DNA from: Polymorphobacter_B sp038225475
GTDB taxonomy: Bacteria > Pseudomonadota > Alphaproteobacteria > Sphingomonadales > Sphingomonadaceae
Direction: 5' to 3'
DNA length: 64,000 bases
NCBI GenBank assembly: GCA_038225475.1
Contig: JBBRRA010000010.1
Span: 23,778 to 87,777, forward strand
The first letter of the stretch is position 1. Each line of letters begins with the position of its first letter. This document shows, piece by piece, positions 1-8,249 of the stretch. The position numbers and the translations under genes were made by a program. The notes under the pieces were generated by a model. The model searched no databases, was not told the origin of the DNA, and was given only the letters and a program-made list of their open reading frames with translations.

Positions 1-200
1 TCCGCATCTTCGAACCCGGCCGTGTCGACGATCTTGAAGTTTAGATCATACAGCATCGCATCGCCCTCGCGCCGATCGCGCGTCACGCCGGGCGTGTCAT
101 CGACCAGCGCGAGCTTCCTTCCGACGAGGCGGTTGAACAGCGTCGATTTGCCGACATTGGGACGGCCGACGATAACGACGGTGGGGGCGCGGGTGCTCAT
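1..200 (-). CDS. der: GTPase Der (EngA), N-terminal part, cut by window edge
   Basis: These are the first 66 codons of Der, a tandem GTPase known to act in 50S ribosome assembly. Visible motifs of the first G domain are the P-loop GRPNVGKST at residues 12–20, the switch motif DTPGVTRDR and the G3 motif DTAG. The start is the ATG at 200. The rest of the first domain, the second G domain and the KH-like domain lie beyond the left edge. In many proteobacteria der directly follows yfgM–bamB; here a plus-strand hydrolase gene separates it from bamB, so der probably needs its own promoter in 201–316. The family call is secure, but only a fragment is visible. Confidence 0.95.
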   Translation of the reverse strand, partial: MSTRAPTVVIVGRPNVGKSTLFNRLVGRKLALVDDTPGVTRDRREGDAMLYDLNFKIVDTAGFEDA

Positions 201-316
201 AGCGTGCCCTGTAGCGCAGTTTGGCGGCGAGCACGAATATGTCGTCGGCGGAGTGCCGCTGTAACTGGCGCTGTGTTAATCTGGGCGTGGGGGCGCGATG
301 CAAGGGAGTCGATTCC

Positions 317-1138
317 ATGGGTATCATCACCACCCCCGATGGCACGGATATCTTTTACAAGGATTGGGGCGACGGCCAGCCAATCATGTTCCACCACGGC
401 TGGCCGCTGAGCGCCGACGATTGGGACAGTCAGCTGCTGTTCTTCCGGTTGCAAGGGTACCGCGTCATCGCGCACGATCGCCGCGGGCATGGGCGCTCGA
501 CCCAAACCGATTCCGGGAACGACATGGATACCTATGCCACCGATGCAGCAGCGCTCGTCGAGCACCTCGGTCTGCAGGATGTTGTCAATGTCGGTCATTC
601 GACGGGTGGCGGCGAGGTCGCGCGCTATGTGGCGCGCCATGGGCAGGGGCGCGTTGCCAAAGCCGTCCTGATCAGCGCGATCACGCCGGTCATGGTCAAA
701 TCGGACAGCAATCCCGGCGGCACGCCGATCGAAATATTCGACCAGTTCCGCGCGGGCATGGCCAATCGCGCGCAATTCTAAGTCGATATTCCGACGGGGC
801 CATTCTACGGCTTCAACCGCCCCGGGGCAAAAGTCAGCCAGGGGTTGATCGACAATTGGTGGCGGCAGGGCATGATGGGCAGCACCAAGGCGCATTACGA
901 CTGCATCAAGGTATTTTCCGAAACCGATCTGACCGACGATTTGAGGCAAATCGACGTCCCGGTTCTGGTCATGCACAGCGAGGACGATCAGATCGTGCCC
1001 TATGCCGACTCCGGGCCGCTCGCCGCCAAGCTGCTCAAGCACAGTACCTTCAAATCGTATAAAGACCTGCCGCACGGCATGCCGGCGACGCATGCCGACC
1101 TCGTCAACGCCGACATTCTGGCATTCATCAAAAGCTAG
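317..1138 (+). pseudogene. Haloperoxidase-type alpha/beta hydrolase, interrupted by in-frame TAA
   Basis: This frame would encode a 273-residue alpha/beta hydrolase of the non-heme chloroperoxidase type. It starts at ATG 317 behind the ribosome site AAGGGAG. The nucleophile elbow GHSTGGG places Ser95. After it, the same frame runs into TAA at 779–781 (codon 155) and then continues without a shift. The continuation carries the acid-residue segment HSEDDQIVP and the histidine region LPHGMPATHAD. In relatives I recall, this position reads RAQFY, so TAC or TAT became TAA by one base. The truncated product (154 residues) would lack the catalytic Asp and His. Either the gene is a recent pseudogene or the base is a sequencing error. 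The gene lies against bamB and der, which are on the other strand. Confidence 0.85.
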
Positions 1139-1143
1139 ACCGC

Positions 1144-1180
1144 GAGTTGCCCCGGCACGCGCCGCGTGCCGGGGCAACTC
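1144..1180. terminator. Bidirectional hairpin between hydrolase gene and bamB
   Basis: A perfect 17-bp inverted repeat has arms at 1144–1160 and 1164–1180 and a 3-nt loop. It begins 5 nt after the hydrolase stop and ends 3 nt before the bamB stop on the other strand. The position between convergent genes fits a shared terminator. There is no clear T-tract on either side. Confidence 0.7.
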
Positions 1181-1183
1181 GGC

Positions 1184-2518
1184 TTAGCGGTACGCCGTCA
1201 GACGGCCCTTGTCGTCCATCACAAACACCATGTTGCTCGCCACCACCGGCGGCAAATACGCTGGTTTGGCGAGTTTGACCGCCGACAACAGTTTGCCGGT
1301 GTAGGGCGATACCGAAACCAGCTCGCCGTTCGATCCGGCGAGCAGCAGGCGATCCGATGCCAGCACCGGGCCGAACCATTGGTACGCGGCCTTGCCCTTT
1401 TTCTTGTCGCCGGCCTTTTTATAGCGCGGCAGCTGGGTCACCCACTTGATCTTGCCCTCGCCGCGGGTCAGGCAGACGAGCTCGCCATCGAGCGTCACGG
1501 CATACAAAAAGTCGCCCGCCACCCACGGCGTCGAGATGCCGGCGAAGTTACGCTCCCAGACGCGTTGTCCGGTCGCGAGTTCGAGGGCAGCCATCCGACC
1601 GCCGTGGCCGATTGCGAACACCCGGCCGCGGTCGATGACCGGCGACGCATCAATGTCGGTCAGCGCGTTGAGCGCTGTGGTGCGCCCGGTGCGTGCCAGC
1701 GCATCCGCCCACACCGTGCGCCCGTTTTCGGCGCGCAGCGCGTTGAGCTCGCCGCTCGAATAGCCGACGACGACAGTGTCGAGCGCGACTGCCGGAGCGC
1801 CGGCCCCAAGCAGCCCGGCGACCTCGACCGTTCCCGAAACCGACCACCGCGTCTCGCCCTTGTCAGCCGATAGCGCAAACAGCTGATTGTCCTGCGTAAT
1901 TGCGTAAATGGTGTTGCCGGCAACCGTCGGTGCGCCGCGGAACGGCGTCATCAGTTCGACGCGCCAAAGCTGCTTGCCGGTTGCCGCATCGAACGCCGCG
2001 ACGACACCGTCGCCGGTATCGGCAAAGACGCGGCCGTCGCCCGCGCTGACGCCACCGCCGAACGCAGCATTCGCTTTCTTCTTATAGACGACGCGCTGCG
2101 ACCAATCGATGTGGCCGGTCTTGATATCGAACGCGCGGACTTCGGCACCGGTATCCATGGTAAAGACGCGCCCGCCCATTACGATCGGCGCTGCGTTGAG
2201 GCGCCGCGTGTCGGTGCTGCCCTTGCCGATCGACGCGCGCCACGCCACCGACAGCGATGCCGGCAACGTCAGCTGGCCGTTGGTCTTCGCGGCCGAGCCG
2301 CCGGGCTGCGCCCAGTCGGCATTGAGCTGCGGCGCGGGCAGCGCGACGGCGACGTCGGCAAGCTCGGGCTCGGCAACGACCTTGGTCTCGAAATCTAGCA
2401 CCGGGACGCGCACGCCCGTCGTCGGCGTCTTGGGCTTTTTGCCAAACCCCTTCAGGCCGCCGCACGATGACAGCACTGCCGCAGCCGTCACCAGCATGAT
2501 CGTTGAACGCAATTTCAC
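1184..2518 (-). CDS. bamB: Outer membrane assembly lipoprotein BamB
   Basis: BamB is the beta-propeller lipoprotein of the BAM complex, which inserts beta-barrel proteins into the outer membrane. The 444-residue product begins with a lipoprotein signal ending VLSSC, so Cys19 is the likely lipidated residue. The rest shows repeated PQQ-type blades, for example GHIDWSQRV, GKQLWRVEL, GETRWSV, GRTVWADAL, GQRVWERN and GKIKWVTQ. The length is somewhat above the E. coli protein (about 390). Its start overlaps the stop of the upstream yfgM-like gene by 4 nt (ATGA), which implies translational coupling. The order yfgM–bamB matches the conserved yfgM–bamB–der array. Confidence 0.93.
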   Translation of the reverse strand: MKLRSTIMLVTAAAVLSSCGGLKGFGKKPKTPTTGVRVPVLDFETKVVAEPELADVAVALPAPQLNADWAQPGGSAAKTNGQLTLPASLSVAWRASIGKGSTDTRRLNAAPIVMGGRVFTMDTGAEVRAFDIKTGHIDWSQRVVYKKKANAAFGGGVSAGDGRVFADTGDGVVAAFDAATGKQLWRVELMTPFRGAPTVAGNTIYAITQDNQLFALSADKGETRWSVSGTVEVAGLLGAGAPAVALDTVVVGYSSGELNALRAENGRTVWADALARTGRTTALNALTDIDASPVIDRGRVFAIGHGGRMAALELATGQRVWERNFAGISTPWVAGDFLYAVTLDGELVCLTRGEGKIKWVTQLPRYKKAGDKKKGKAAYQWFGPVLASDRLLLAGSNGELVSVSPYTGKLLSAVKLAKPAYLPPVVASNMVFVMDDKGRLTAYR

Positions 2519-3231
2519 CGGGCGGTTCCTGACGCTGAGGGGGTGCGGGGTGCCGGGTCGTCGATCGCGACGCCGAGCGAAGTCGCCAGTTGCGCTGCGC
2601 GGCCGCGCAGCGATACCGGGGCCGATGTGTCGCGCGCAATCGCCGAGAACAGTGGCCCGGCAAGCGCCGGCTTACCGGCGCGCAGCTGCGCGATCGCGGT
2701 CATTTCTCCGGCGACTGGAAACCACGGGTTTCCGGGCACTGCGAGCGCCTGCAACCGGGTGATGACATTGGCGGGCGCGAGGGTGTCGAATTCCAACCGC
2801 GTTGCCTTGACGGTGGCAAGGTCGCGGAACGGCTGGGCGACGCCGGAATCGGCGGCAATCGCATGATACAGTGCCAGCGCTTTCCCGGTATCATTGGCCT
2901 GCGTGGCAGCTGCCGCTTGTGTCAGTTGTGCCAGTGCGCGGTAACCCGGCTGTGGCGACTGCGACAGCTTGGTGAGCATCGGCGCAGCCCCAGCGGCATC
3001 ACCAGCATCGACCTTCGCCAGCGCCTGCGTCAGCTGTTCGCCGGCGGCACCGGCGTTGCGCGTCTGTTCGGAGCGCCAGTATAATAATCCACCGACAGCG
3101 GCGAGCAGCACGATCACGCCGATCGCGGCAAAGCGGCCATAGCGCGCCCACAGTCCGGCGACCTGGCTGCGGCGATATTCTTCGTCGACTTCGCGCAGGA
3201 AGGCGGCGTCGGTAACGTCAGGCTTGACCAA
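2515..3231 (-). CDS. YfgM-like membrane-anchored TPR protein
   Basis: This 238-residue protein has a short cytoplasmic N-terminus, one transmembrane helix at about residues 33–51 and an Ala-rich helical periplasmic domain resembling TPR repeats. That matches the YfgM/ancillary SecYEG subunit family, which links translocon and periplasmic chaperones. The start appears to be TTG at 3231, with GGAGA six bases upstream. No ATG or GTG in frame fits better. It overlaps bamB by 4 nt and follows panB by 60 bp on the same strand. The family call rests on topology, gene order and low-complexity helices, not on a strong motif. Confidence 0.8.
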   Translation of the reverse strand: MVKPDVTDAAFLREVDEEYRRSQVAGLWARYGRFAAIGVIVLLAAVGGLLYWRSEQTRNAGAAGEQLTQALAKVDAGDAAGAAPMLTKLSQSPQPGYRALAQLTQAAAATQANDTGKALALYHAIAADSGVAQPFRDLATVKATRLEFDTLAPANVITRLQALAVPGNPWFPVAGEMTAIAQLRAGKPALAGPLFSAIARDTSAPVSLRGRAAQLATSLGVAIDDPAPRTPSASGTAR

Positions 3232-3291
3232 GTCGATCTCCAGTTCGAAGCGCGGCGGACCTTAGCGAGGGTGCGCACCGCGCGCAAAGAG

Positions 3292-4158
3292 TTACGCCGG
3301 GGGCGTGATTCCGTACAATTGTGCCGCTGTCGGAAAGCTGCGGTCGCGAACGGCCGCAGCGTACGTCGCCGCAGCACTGTCGATGCGCGCTGCGAAATCG
3401 TCGAAGCGTTTCACGAAGCGTGGAGTGCGCTCGAACATGCCCAGGATATCGTCGATCACCAGCACTTGCCCGTCGCATGCGACCGACGCGCCGATGCCGA
3501 TGGTCGGGCAGGGAACGCTGGCAGTGATCGCGGCTGCAAGCGGCTCGACCACGCCTTCGATGACCATCGCGAATGCGCCCGCCGCCGCGATTGCCTGCGC
3601 ATCGGCAGCGATCTTGTCGAACTCAGCCGGGCTTTTACCACGCGCGCCGTAGCCGCCGAGCGCGTTGATCGCCTGCGGCGTCAATCCGACATGTCCCATC
3701 ACGGGCACGCCGCGCGCCGTCAGGAACGCCACCGTCGCCGCGATCGCCGTGCCGCCCTCGAGCTTGACGGCGGCTGCGCCGGTTTCGGACAATACGCGAG
3801 CTGCGGTCAAAAACGCCTGTTCCGGACTGGCTTCATAGCTGCCGAACGGCAGGTCGACGACGACGACACTGTGATAAGACCCGCGCACGACGGCAGCGCC
3901 GTGCGCGCACATCATCTCGACGGTTACCTTGACCGTGCTGTCGAGACCGTAAACGACCTGCGCGAGGCTATCGCCGACGAGCAGCAGGTCGCAATGCGGA
4001 TCGAGCAGCTGTGCCATGCGCGCGGTATAGGCGGTCAGCATCACGAGCGGCTCGCCACCCTTGCGGCCGGCGACCTGCGGAACGGTCAGCCGCTTCATCG
4101 GAGCGGGCGTCGGGGTCGCCCGGCTGGTGGCGGTATCGAGCGTGTACTGCGCAGACAT
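3292..4158 (-). CDS. panB: 3-methyl-2-oxobutanoate hydroxymethyltransferase
   Basis: PanB transfers a hydroxymethyl group from methylene-tetrahydrofolate to alpha-ketoisovalerate, the first committed step of pantothenate synthesis. The protein shows the family signatures LLLVGDSLAQVVYG (metal-binding Asp), HSVVVVDLPFGSYE, AAAVKLEGG, PVMGHVGLTPQ and VIEGVVEPLA (catalytic Glu region). The ATG at 4158 is preferred because GGAG lies five bases upstream. An in-frame ATG at 4251 would add 31 residues that do not resemble the family. The result is 288 residues. The gene is divergent from the molybdenum hydroxylase operon and upstream of the yfgM-like gene. Confidence 0.93.
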   Translation of the reverse strand: MSAQYTLDTATSRATPTPAPMKRLTVPQVAGRKGGEPLVMLTAYTARMAQLLDPHCDLLLVGDSLAQVVYGLDSTVKVTVEMMCAHGAAVVRGSYHSVVVVDLPFGSYEASPEQAFLTAARVLSETGAAAVKLEGGTAIAATVAFLTARGVPVMGHVGLTPQAINALGGYGARGKSPAEFDKIAADAQAIAAAGAFAMVIEGVVEPLAAAITASVPCPTIGIGASVACDGQVLVIDDILGMFERTPRFVKRFDDFAARIDSAAATYAAAVRDRSFPTAAQLYGITPPA

Positions 4159-4188
4159 GCTCGCTCCGTTAGTGGGTTTGTAACGCGC

Positions 4189-4256
4189 CGACAATGGCGA
4201 GTGCGGCTGAATAGCGCGTGTATGGCGGGAACCGTTTGCTTCCCCGGCCATTGTCG
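4189..4256. promoter_or_regulatory. 10-bp inverted repeat in the panB/pao divergent region
   Basis: A perfect inverted repeat, cgacaatggc at 4189–4198 and gccattgtcg at 4247–4256, has its half-sites about 58 bp apart centre to centre. It lies entirely between the panB start (4158) and the pao operon start (4288). The layout suits two operator half-sites of a regulator controlling one or both divergent promoters. No regulator gene is adjacent. Confidence 0.4.
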
Positions 4257-4287
4257 CGGGTGAATGACCCCGCCGGAGAACGCCGCC

Positions 4288-4905
4288 ATGACCGATGCGA
4301 TCGACCGAACCCGCGGGCTGAATCGCCGGTCATTCCTCGCTTCCGGCGCAGTTACCGCAGCAACCGTTGGAGCGGCCGCCACGATGACTACAGTTTCCGC
4401 CGAAGCCCGGCCGCCCGCAGCAGCCCCGCCGGCGCGGATGCCGATCACGCTCGATATCAACGGTCGCAAGCGACATTTTCAGCTCGATCCGCGGACGACG
4501 CTGCTCGACACGCTGCGCGATCATGCCGGATTGCCAGGATCGAAAAAAGGCTGCGATCAGGGACAGTGCGGTGCCTGCACGGTGCATATCGATGGGCGTC
4601 GGACGTTGGCGTGCCTGACATTGGCCGCGGCCGTGCAGAACGCGAGGATCGTGACGATCGAGGGCTTGGGTGCCGATGGTACGCTGCATCCGATGCAGCA
4701 GGCATTTATCGACAATGACGCGTTCCAGTGCGGCTATTGCACGCCCGGCCAGATCATGTCGGCGGTCGCCTGTGTCCGCGAAGGCCATGTCTCGAACGAT
4801 CATGAAATTCGCGAATATATGAGCGGCAATTTGTGCCGTTGTGCGGCCTATCCCAACATCGTTGCTGCGATCCGTCAGGCCGCGCCGCAGATGGATAAAA
4901 TCTGA
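4288..4905 (+). CDS. Aldehyde oxidoreductase [2Fe-2S] subunit, Tat-exported (PaoA-like)
   Basis: This is the small iron–sulfur subunit of a three-subunit molybdenum hydroxylase. The ATG at 4288 is chosen because GGAG lies nine bases upstream; an ATG at 4264 is also in frame. The N-terminus carries a twin-arginine signal, RRSFLA at about residues 13–18, so the complex is probably exported folded to the periplasm. Two cluster motifs are complete: Cys89, 94, 97 and 109 (plant ferredoxin type) and Cys147, 150, 182 and 184 (CGYC ... LCRC). At 205 residues it fits periplasmic PaoA/YagT. It overlaps the next gene by one base (TGATG). Confidence 0.9.
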   Translation: MTDAIDRTRGLNRRSFLASGAVTAATVGAAATMTTVSAEARPPAAAPPARMPITLDINGRKRHFQLDPRTTLLDTLRDHAGLPGSKKGCDQGQCGACTVHIDGRRTLACLTLAAAVQNARIVTIEGLGADGTLHPMQQAFIDNDAFQCGYCTPGQIMSAVACVREGHVSNDHEIREYMSGNLCRCAAYPNIVAAIRQAAPQMDKI

Positions 4906-5918
4906 TGCGCCCGTTTGCCTATATCCGCGCCGACGACGCGCAGTCGGCGGTCCGCCACGCGAGTGGCGTTGCGCCGTCGCACATCGGTAATCCGGTCCAG
5001 TATCTGGGCGGCGGCACGACGTTGCTCGACCTGATGAAACTCGATGTGATGCAGCCGACGACGCTGATCGACATCAGTACGCTTGATCCGGCGCGCTATG
5101 GGCAGGTCGAGAAGACTGCTGGCGGCGTTCGCATCGGTGCGCTGTCGCGCATGGCGGATGTTGCGTCCGACCCGATGCTGGTTCGCGATTATCCCGTTGT
5201 AACCGAGGCGCTTTGGCTCGCCGCATCGCCGCAACTGCGCAACATGGCACGCGTCGGCGGGAATGTTCTGCAGCGGACCCGGTGCAATTATTTCCGTGAT
5301 CCGAGTTTTGCCCAGTGTAACAAGCGAAATCCCAGTTCCGGCTGTTCCGCGCTCGACGGTTACAATCGTTCGCATGCGATTTTGGGGACGAGCGAGCAGT
5401 GTATCGCCATGTACCCAGGTGACTGGGCGCAGGCGTTGATCGCGCTGGATACGACCGTCGAAGTGCTCGGTAACAACGGTGCGCGTGTCGTGCCTTTTGC
5501 AGCGCTGCACCGGCAGCCGGGGCAGACGCCCGATGTTGAAACATCGCTCGCCCCTGGAGATCTCATTACCGCGTTTGTAATCCCCGGTGGCCCGTGGCGG
5601 CGATCGCTCTATCGCAAGATTCGCGACCGCGAATCCTACGAATTTGCGCTCGCCAGCGCCGCGGTCGCACTCGATCTCGATGGTGACCTGGTCCGCGAGG
5701 CGCGGATCGCGATCGGAGGTGTCGCAACGGTGCCGTGGCGCTCGATAGCGGCCGAAGCGTTCCTTCGGGGTAAGCGTGTTAACGAAGCAAATGCCGAAGC
5801 TGCCGCCGAGATCGCTTTTGCCGGGGCTCAGACCCGAGCGCACAACGCCTATAAATTGCCGCTGGGTAAGGCGACGCTGGTGCGTGCATTGCTCGAAGCG
5901 AAGGAGCTGTCCGCATGA
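4905..5918 (+). CDS. Aldehyde oxidoreductase FAD-binding subunit (PaoB-like)
   Basis: This is the FAD subunit of the molybdenum hydroxylase, moving electrons from the iron–sulfur centres to the acceptor. The FAD-binding motif YLGGGTTLLD sits at about residues 33–42, with a second flavin segment near LRNMARVGGN. Cys127, 138, 147 and 166 lie in an inserted loop like the one that binds an extra [4Fe-4S] cluster in PaoB of E. coli. That supports the PaoABC subtype over classic xanthine dehydrogenase. It has 337 residues and no signal peptide, as expected for a partner carried through Tat by the small subunit. It overlaps the large-subunit gene by 4 nt. Confidence 0.9.
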   Translation: MRPFAYIRADDAQSAVRHASGVAPSHIGNPVQYLGGGTTLLDLMKLDVMQPTTLIDISTLDPARYGQVEKTAGGVRIGALSRMADVASDPMLVRDYPVVTEALWLAASPQLRNMARVGGNVLQRTRCNYFRDPSFAQCNKRNPSSGCSALDGYNRSHAILGTSEQCIAMYPGDWAQALIALDTTVEVLGNNGARVVPFAALHRQPGQTPDVETSLAPGDLITAFVIPGGPWRRSLYRKIRDRESYEFALASAAVALDLDGDLVREARIAIGGVATVPWRSIAAEAFLRGKRVNEANAEAAAEIAFAGAQTRAHNAYKLPLGKATLVRALLEAKELSA

Positions 5919-8146
5919 GCGCGATGACCCCCACACCGCCCGTTCCCGCACCGCTCAATAATATGGGGGCGCCGACCGCGCGCTACGAGGCGCATGCTAA
6001 GGTCACCGGGCAAGCCATTTATGCCGCCGATATGGGCCCCGCGAACCCGGCATTCGGCTTTCTGGTCACAAGCGGCATCGCGCTGGGGAAGATCGTGCAC
6101 ATCGACGACGGTGCTGCGCGCGCTGTTCCGGGCTTGATCGAGATTTTCACCTATCGGAACGCTCCTGCGCTGCAGCCGGTCAAGCACTTTGCCCAAGGCG
6201 GTCGGGTGGCCGATTCGGTTGTGCCGTTGGCGGGTCCGGAGGTGCACTATGCCGGCGAAATCGTCGCGCTGGTGGTTGCAGAGACCTTCGAAGCCGCGCG
6301 AGAGGCTGCGCATCGGCTGCACATCGACTACACCGAGCAGCATGCCGCCGCTGGATTCGGCAGCGGGGGCTCGGACGAAAAGCCATTCGCCGCGGTATCG
6401 AAAGAACACAAAGACAAAACCGCCGGTGACTTTGAAGGTGCGTTTTCTGCTGCGCCGGTGAAACTCGACGCACGCTATTCGACACCAACGCAGCACCATA
6501 ATCCGATCGAATTATTTTCGACCACGGCGGTTTGGAACGGCGACATGCTGACGTTGTTCGAGCCAAGCCAGTTCGTTTGGGGGCTGAAAGCCGGCGTCGC
6601 GGAGCAACTCGGGATCGATGCGGGAAAGGTGCACGTCATCAACCCGTTCGTCGGCGGGGCCTTTGGCTCGAAGGGGATTATGACGCAACGCACTGCGCTG
6701 GTGGCGGCCGCGGCCCGGCAGCTTCGGCGACCGATAAAGCTTGTGGTCATGCGAAATCAGGGCTTCACGACTGCGACGTACCGCGCCGAAACGCGGCATC
6801 ATATCCGGCTTGGTGCCGAGAAAAACGGCCAATTGACCGCCTATGCGCATGAGGGCTGGGAAGTGACGAGCCGCGCCGACGACTATGCAGTCGCGGGAAC
6901 CGAGAATTCGGTCGAAATCTATAATGCGCCGAATGTCTGGACTAAGGTCAACATCGTCAAGGCGGATCGCAACACCCCCGGCTTCATGCGGTCGCCGCCT
7001 GAAGTGCCGTACATGTATGCGCTAGAATCGGCGATCGATGAGATGGCGCACCAGCTCCAGATCGATCCGGTCGAGTTTCGCCGCATCAACGACACGCAGG
7101 TCAGCCCGATCAACGGTGCCCCTTACACCAGCCGGTCGCTGATGAAGTGTTTCGACCAGGCCAGCGCGGCGTTCGGCTGGCACAAACGCCAGGCCAAACC
7201 CGGCATCACGCGGGATGGCGATTGGCTGATCGGCTACGGCTGCGCGACGGCGGTTTATCCGACGAACATGATGCCCGCGACGGCGCGTATCCGTCTGGCG
7301 GCGGATGGCCATGCAGTCGTGCAGATTGCGGCGCACGACGTCGGTACGGGGGCTTATACCGCGATGCAGAACATCGCATCGGAACATCTGCGACTGCCGG
7401 TCGGGAATATTCGTGTCGAGATGGGCGACAGCGCATTGCCGCCCGGCCCGGTCGCTGGTGGGTCGATGACCACTGCCAGTGCGGGTTCAGCGGTACTCGC
7501 GGCGTGCACGCAGATTGCGGCGCGGTTCGGCAACACGATGCCCGCGCCCGCCGAGTTACCGGACGCCTTTGCCCGACTCGGGACGCAGAGCATCGAGGAA
7601 TATGCGGAATATTCGCCGCCAGCTGCCGCTGCCGCCGGGATCAAGGCGTTGTACAATGGCAAGATGGGCGGCGGCGGCGAGCAGCAGAAGGGTGGCGACA
7701 ACAAGAAGCCGCTGATGATGGCGTTTGGCGCCAACTTCGTTGAAGTCCGCGTGCACAGTCGTACGCGCGAAATCCGCGTCCCCCGCATGACCGGGGCGTT
7801 TGCCGGCGGGCGTATCGTCAATCCGCGAACCGCGCGCAGCCAGTATCTGGGCGGAATGATCTGGGGAATGGCCTCGGCGTTGCTCGAAGCGACCGAAATA
7901 GACGAAAAGCGCGCACGCTATGTCAACGACAACATCGCCGAATATCTGGTGGCGGTGAATGCGGACATTCCACATGTCGACATCATTCTGGTTCCCGAAA
8001 CCGACACCAAGGTCAATCCGATGGGCGTTAAGGGCATTGGCGAACTGGCCAATGTCGGCATGCCGGCGGCGATCGCCAATGCCGTTTATAACGCCACCGG
8101 CAAGCGCATCCGTGACCTGCCGATTACGATCGACAAGTTGATCTGA
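5915..8146 (+). CDS. Aldehyde oxidoreductase molybdopterin-binding subunit (PaoC-like)
   Basis: This catalytic subunit binds the molybdopterin cytosine dinucleotide cofactor. The 743-residue protein has the N-terminal hammerhead region (ARYEAHAKVTGQAIYAAD), the cofactor-contacting segment NPFVGGAFGSKG and the C-terminal motif VKGIGELANVGM. The conserved Glu of that motif (about residue 710) activates the metal-bound water in this family. The substrate is likely an aldehyde, possibly aromatic, by analogy with PaoABC; the sequence does not decide this. I see no gene for the dedicated maturation chaperone (PaoD/XdhC type) in the window. The ATGA overlap with paoB suggests one transcript. Confidence 0.92.
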   Translation: MSAMTPTPPVPAPLNNMGAPTARYEAHAKVTGQAIYAADMGPANPAFGFLVTSGIALGKIVHIDDGAARAVPGLIEIFTYRNAPALQPVKHFAQGGRVADSVVPLAGPEVHYAGEIVALVVAETFEAAREAAHRLHIDYTEQHAAAGFGSGGSDEKPFAAVSKEHKDKTAGDFEGAFSAAPVKLDARYSTPTQHHNPIELFSTTAVWNGDMLTLFEPSQFVWGLKAGVAEQLGIDAGKVHVINPFVGGAFGSKGIMTQRTALVAAAARQLRRPIKLVVMRNQGFTTATYRAETRHHIRLGAEKNGQLTAYAHEGWEVTSRADDYAVAGTENSVEIYNAPNVWTKVNIVKADRNTPGFMRSPPEVPYMYALESAIDEMAHQLQIDPVEFRRINDTQVSPINGAPYTSRSLMKCFDQASAAFGWHKRQAKPGITRDGDWLIGYGCATAVYPTNMMPATARIRLAADGHAVVQIAAHDVGTGAYTAMQNIASEHLRLPVGNIRVEMGDSALPPGPVAGGSMTTASAGSAVLAACTQIAARFGNTMPAPAELPDAFARLGTQSIEEYAEYSPPAAAAAGIKALYNGKMGGGGEQQKGGDNKKPLMMAFGANFVEVRVHSRTREIRVPRMTGAFAGGRIVNPRTARSQYLGGMIWGMASALLEATEIDEKRARYVNDNIAEYLVAVNADIPHVDIILVPETDTKVNPMGVKGIGELANVGMPAAIANAVYNATGKRIRDLPITIDKLI

Positions 8147-8182
8147 AGCTCCATCGGCGGCGACCGGTCGCACGAGGGGGCG

Positions 8183-8218
8183 TTGCAGGATAGGGTGCAA
8201 GCCTATACGCACCTGCAA
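8183..8218 (+). ncRNA. Bulged hairpin in the paoC–cobS gap
   Basis: An outer stem (ttgcagg 8183–8189 with cctgcaa 8212–8218) encloses an inner stem (atagg 8190–8194 with cctat 8202–8206). The loop is 7 nt, and a 5-nt bulge (8207–8211) lies on one side only. All 12 pairs are Watson–Crick. It ends 31 nt before the cobS start. It may attenuate or terminate the pao transcript, or regulate cobS. No T-tract follows. Confidence 0.4.
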
Positions 8219-8249
8219 TCCGCTGCGTCGTCGAAGGAACTGACCGATC

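Noticed and set aside
1144..1180. Inverted repeat considered as an insertion-element end
   Set aside because: The arms are 3 nt apart and centred between two convergent stops, which fits a shared terminator; no transposase or target duplication is seen.
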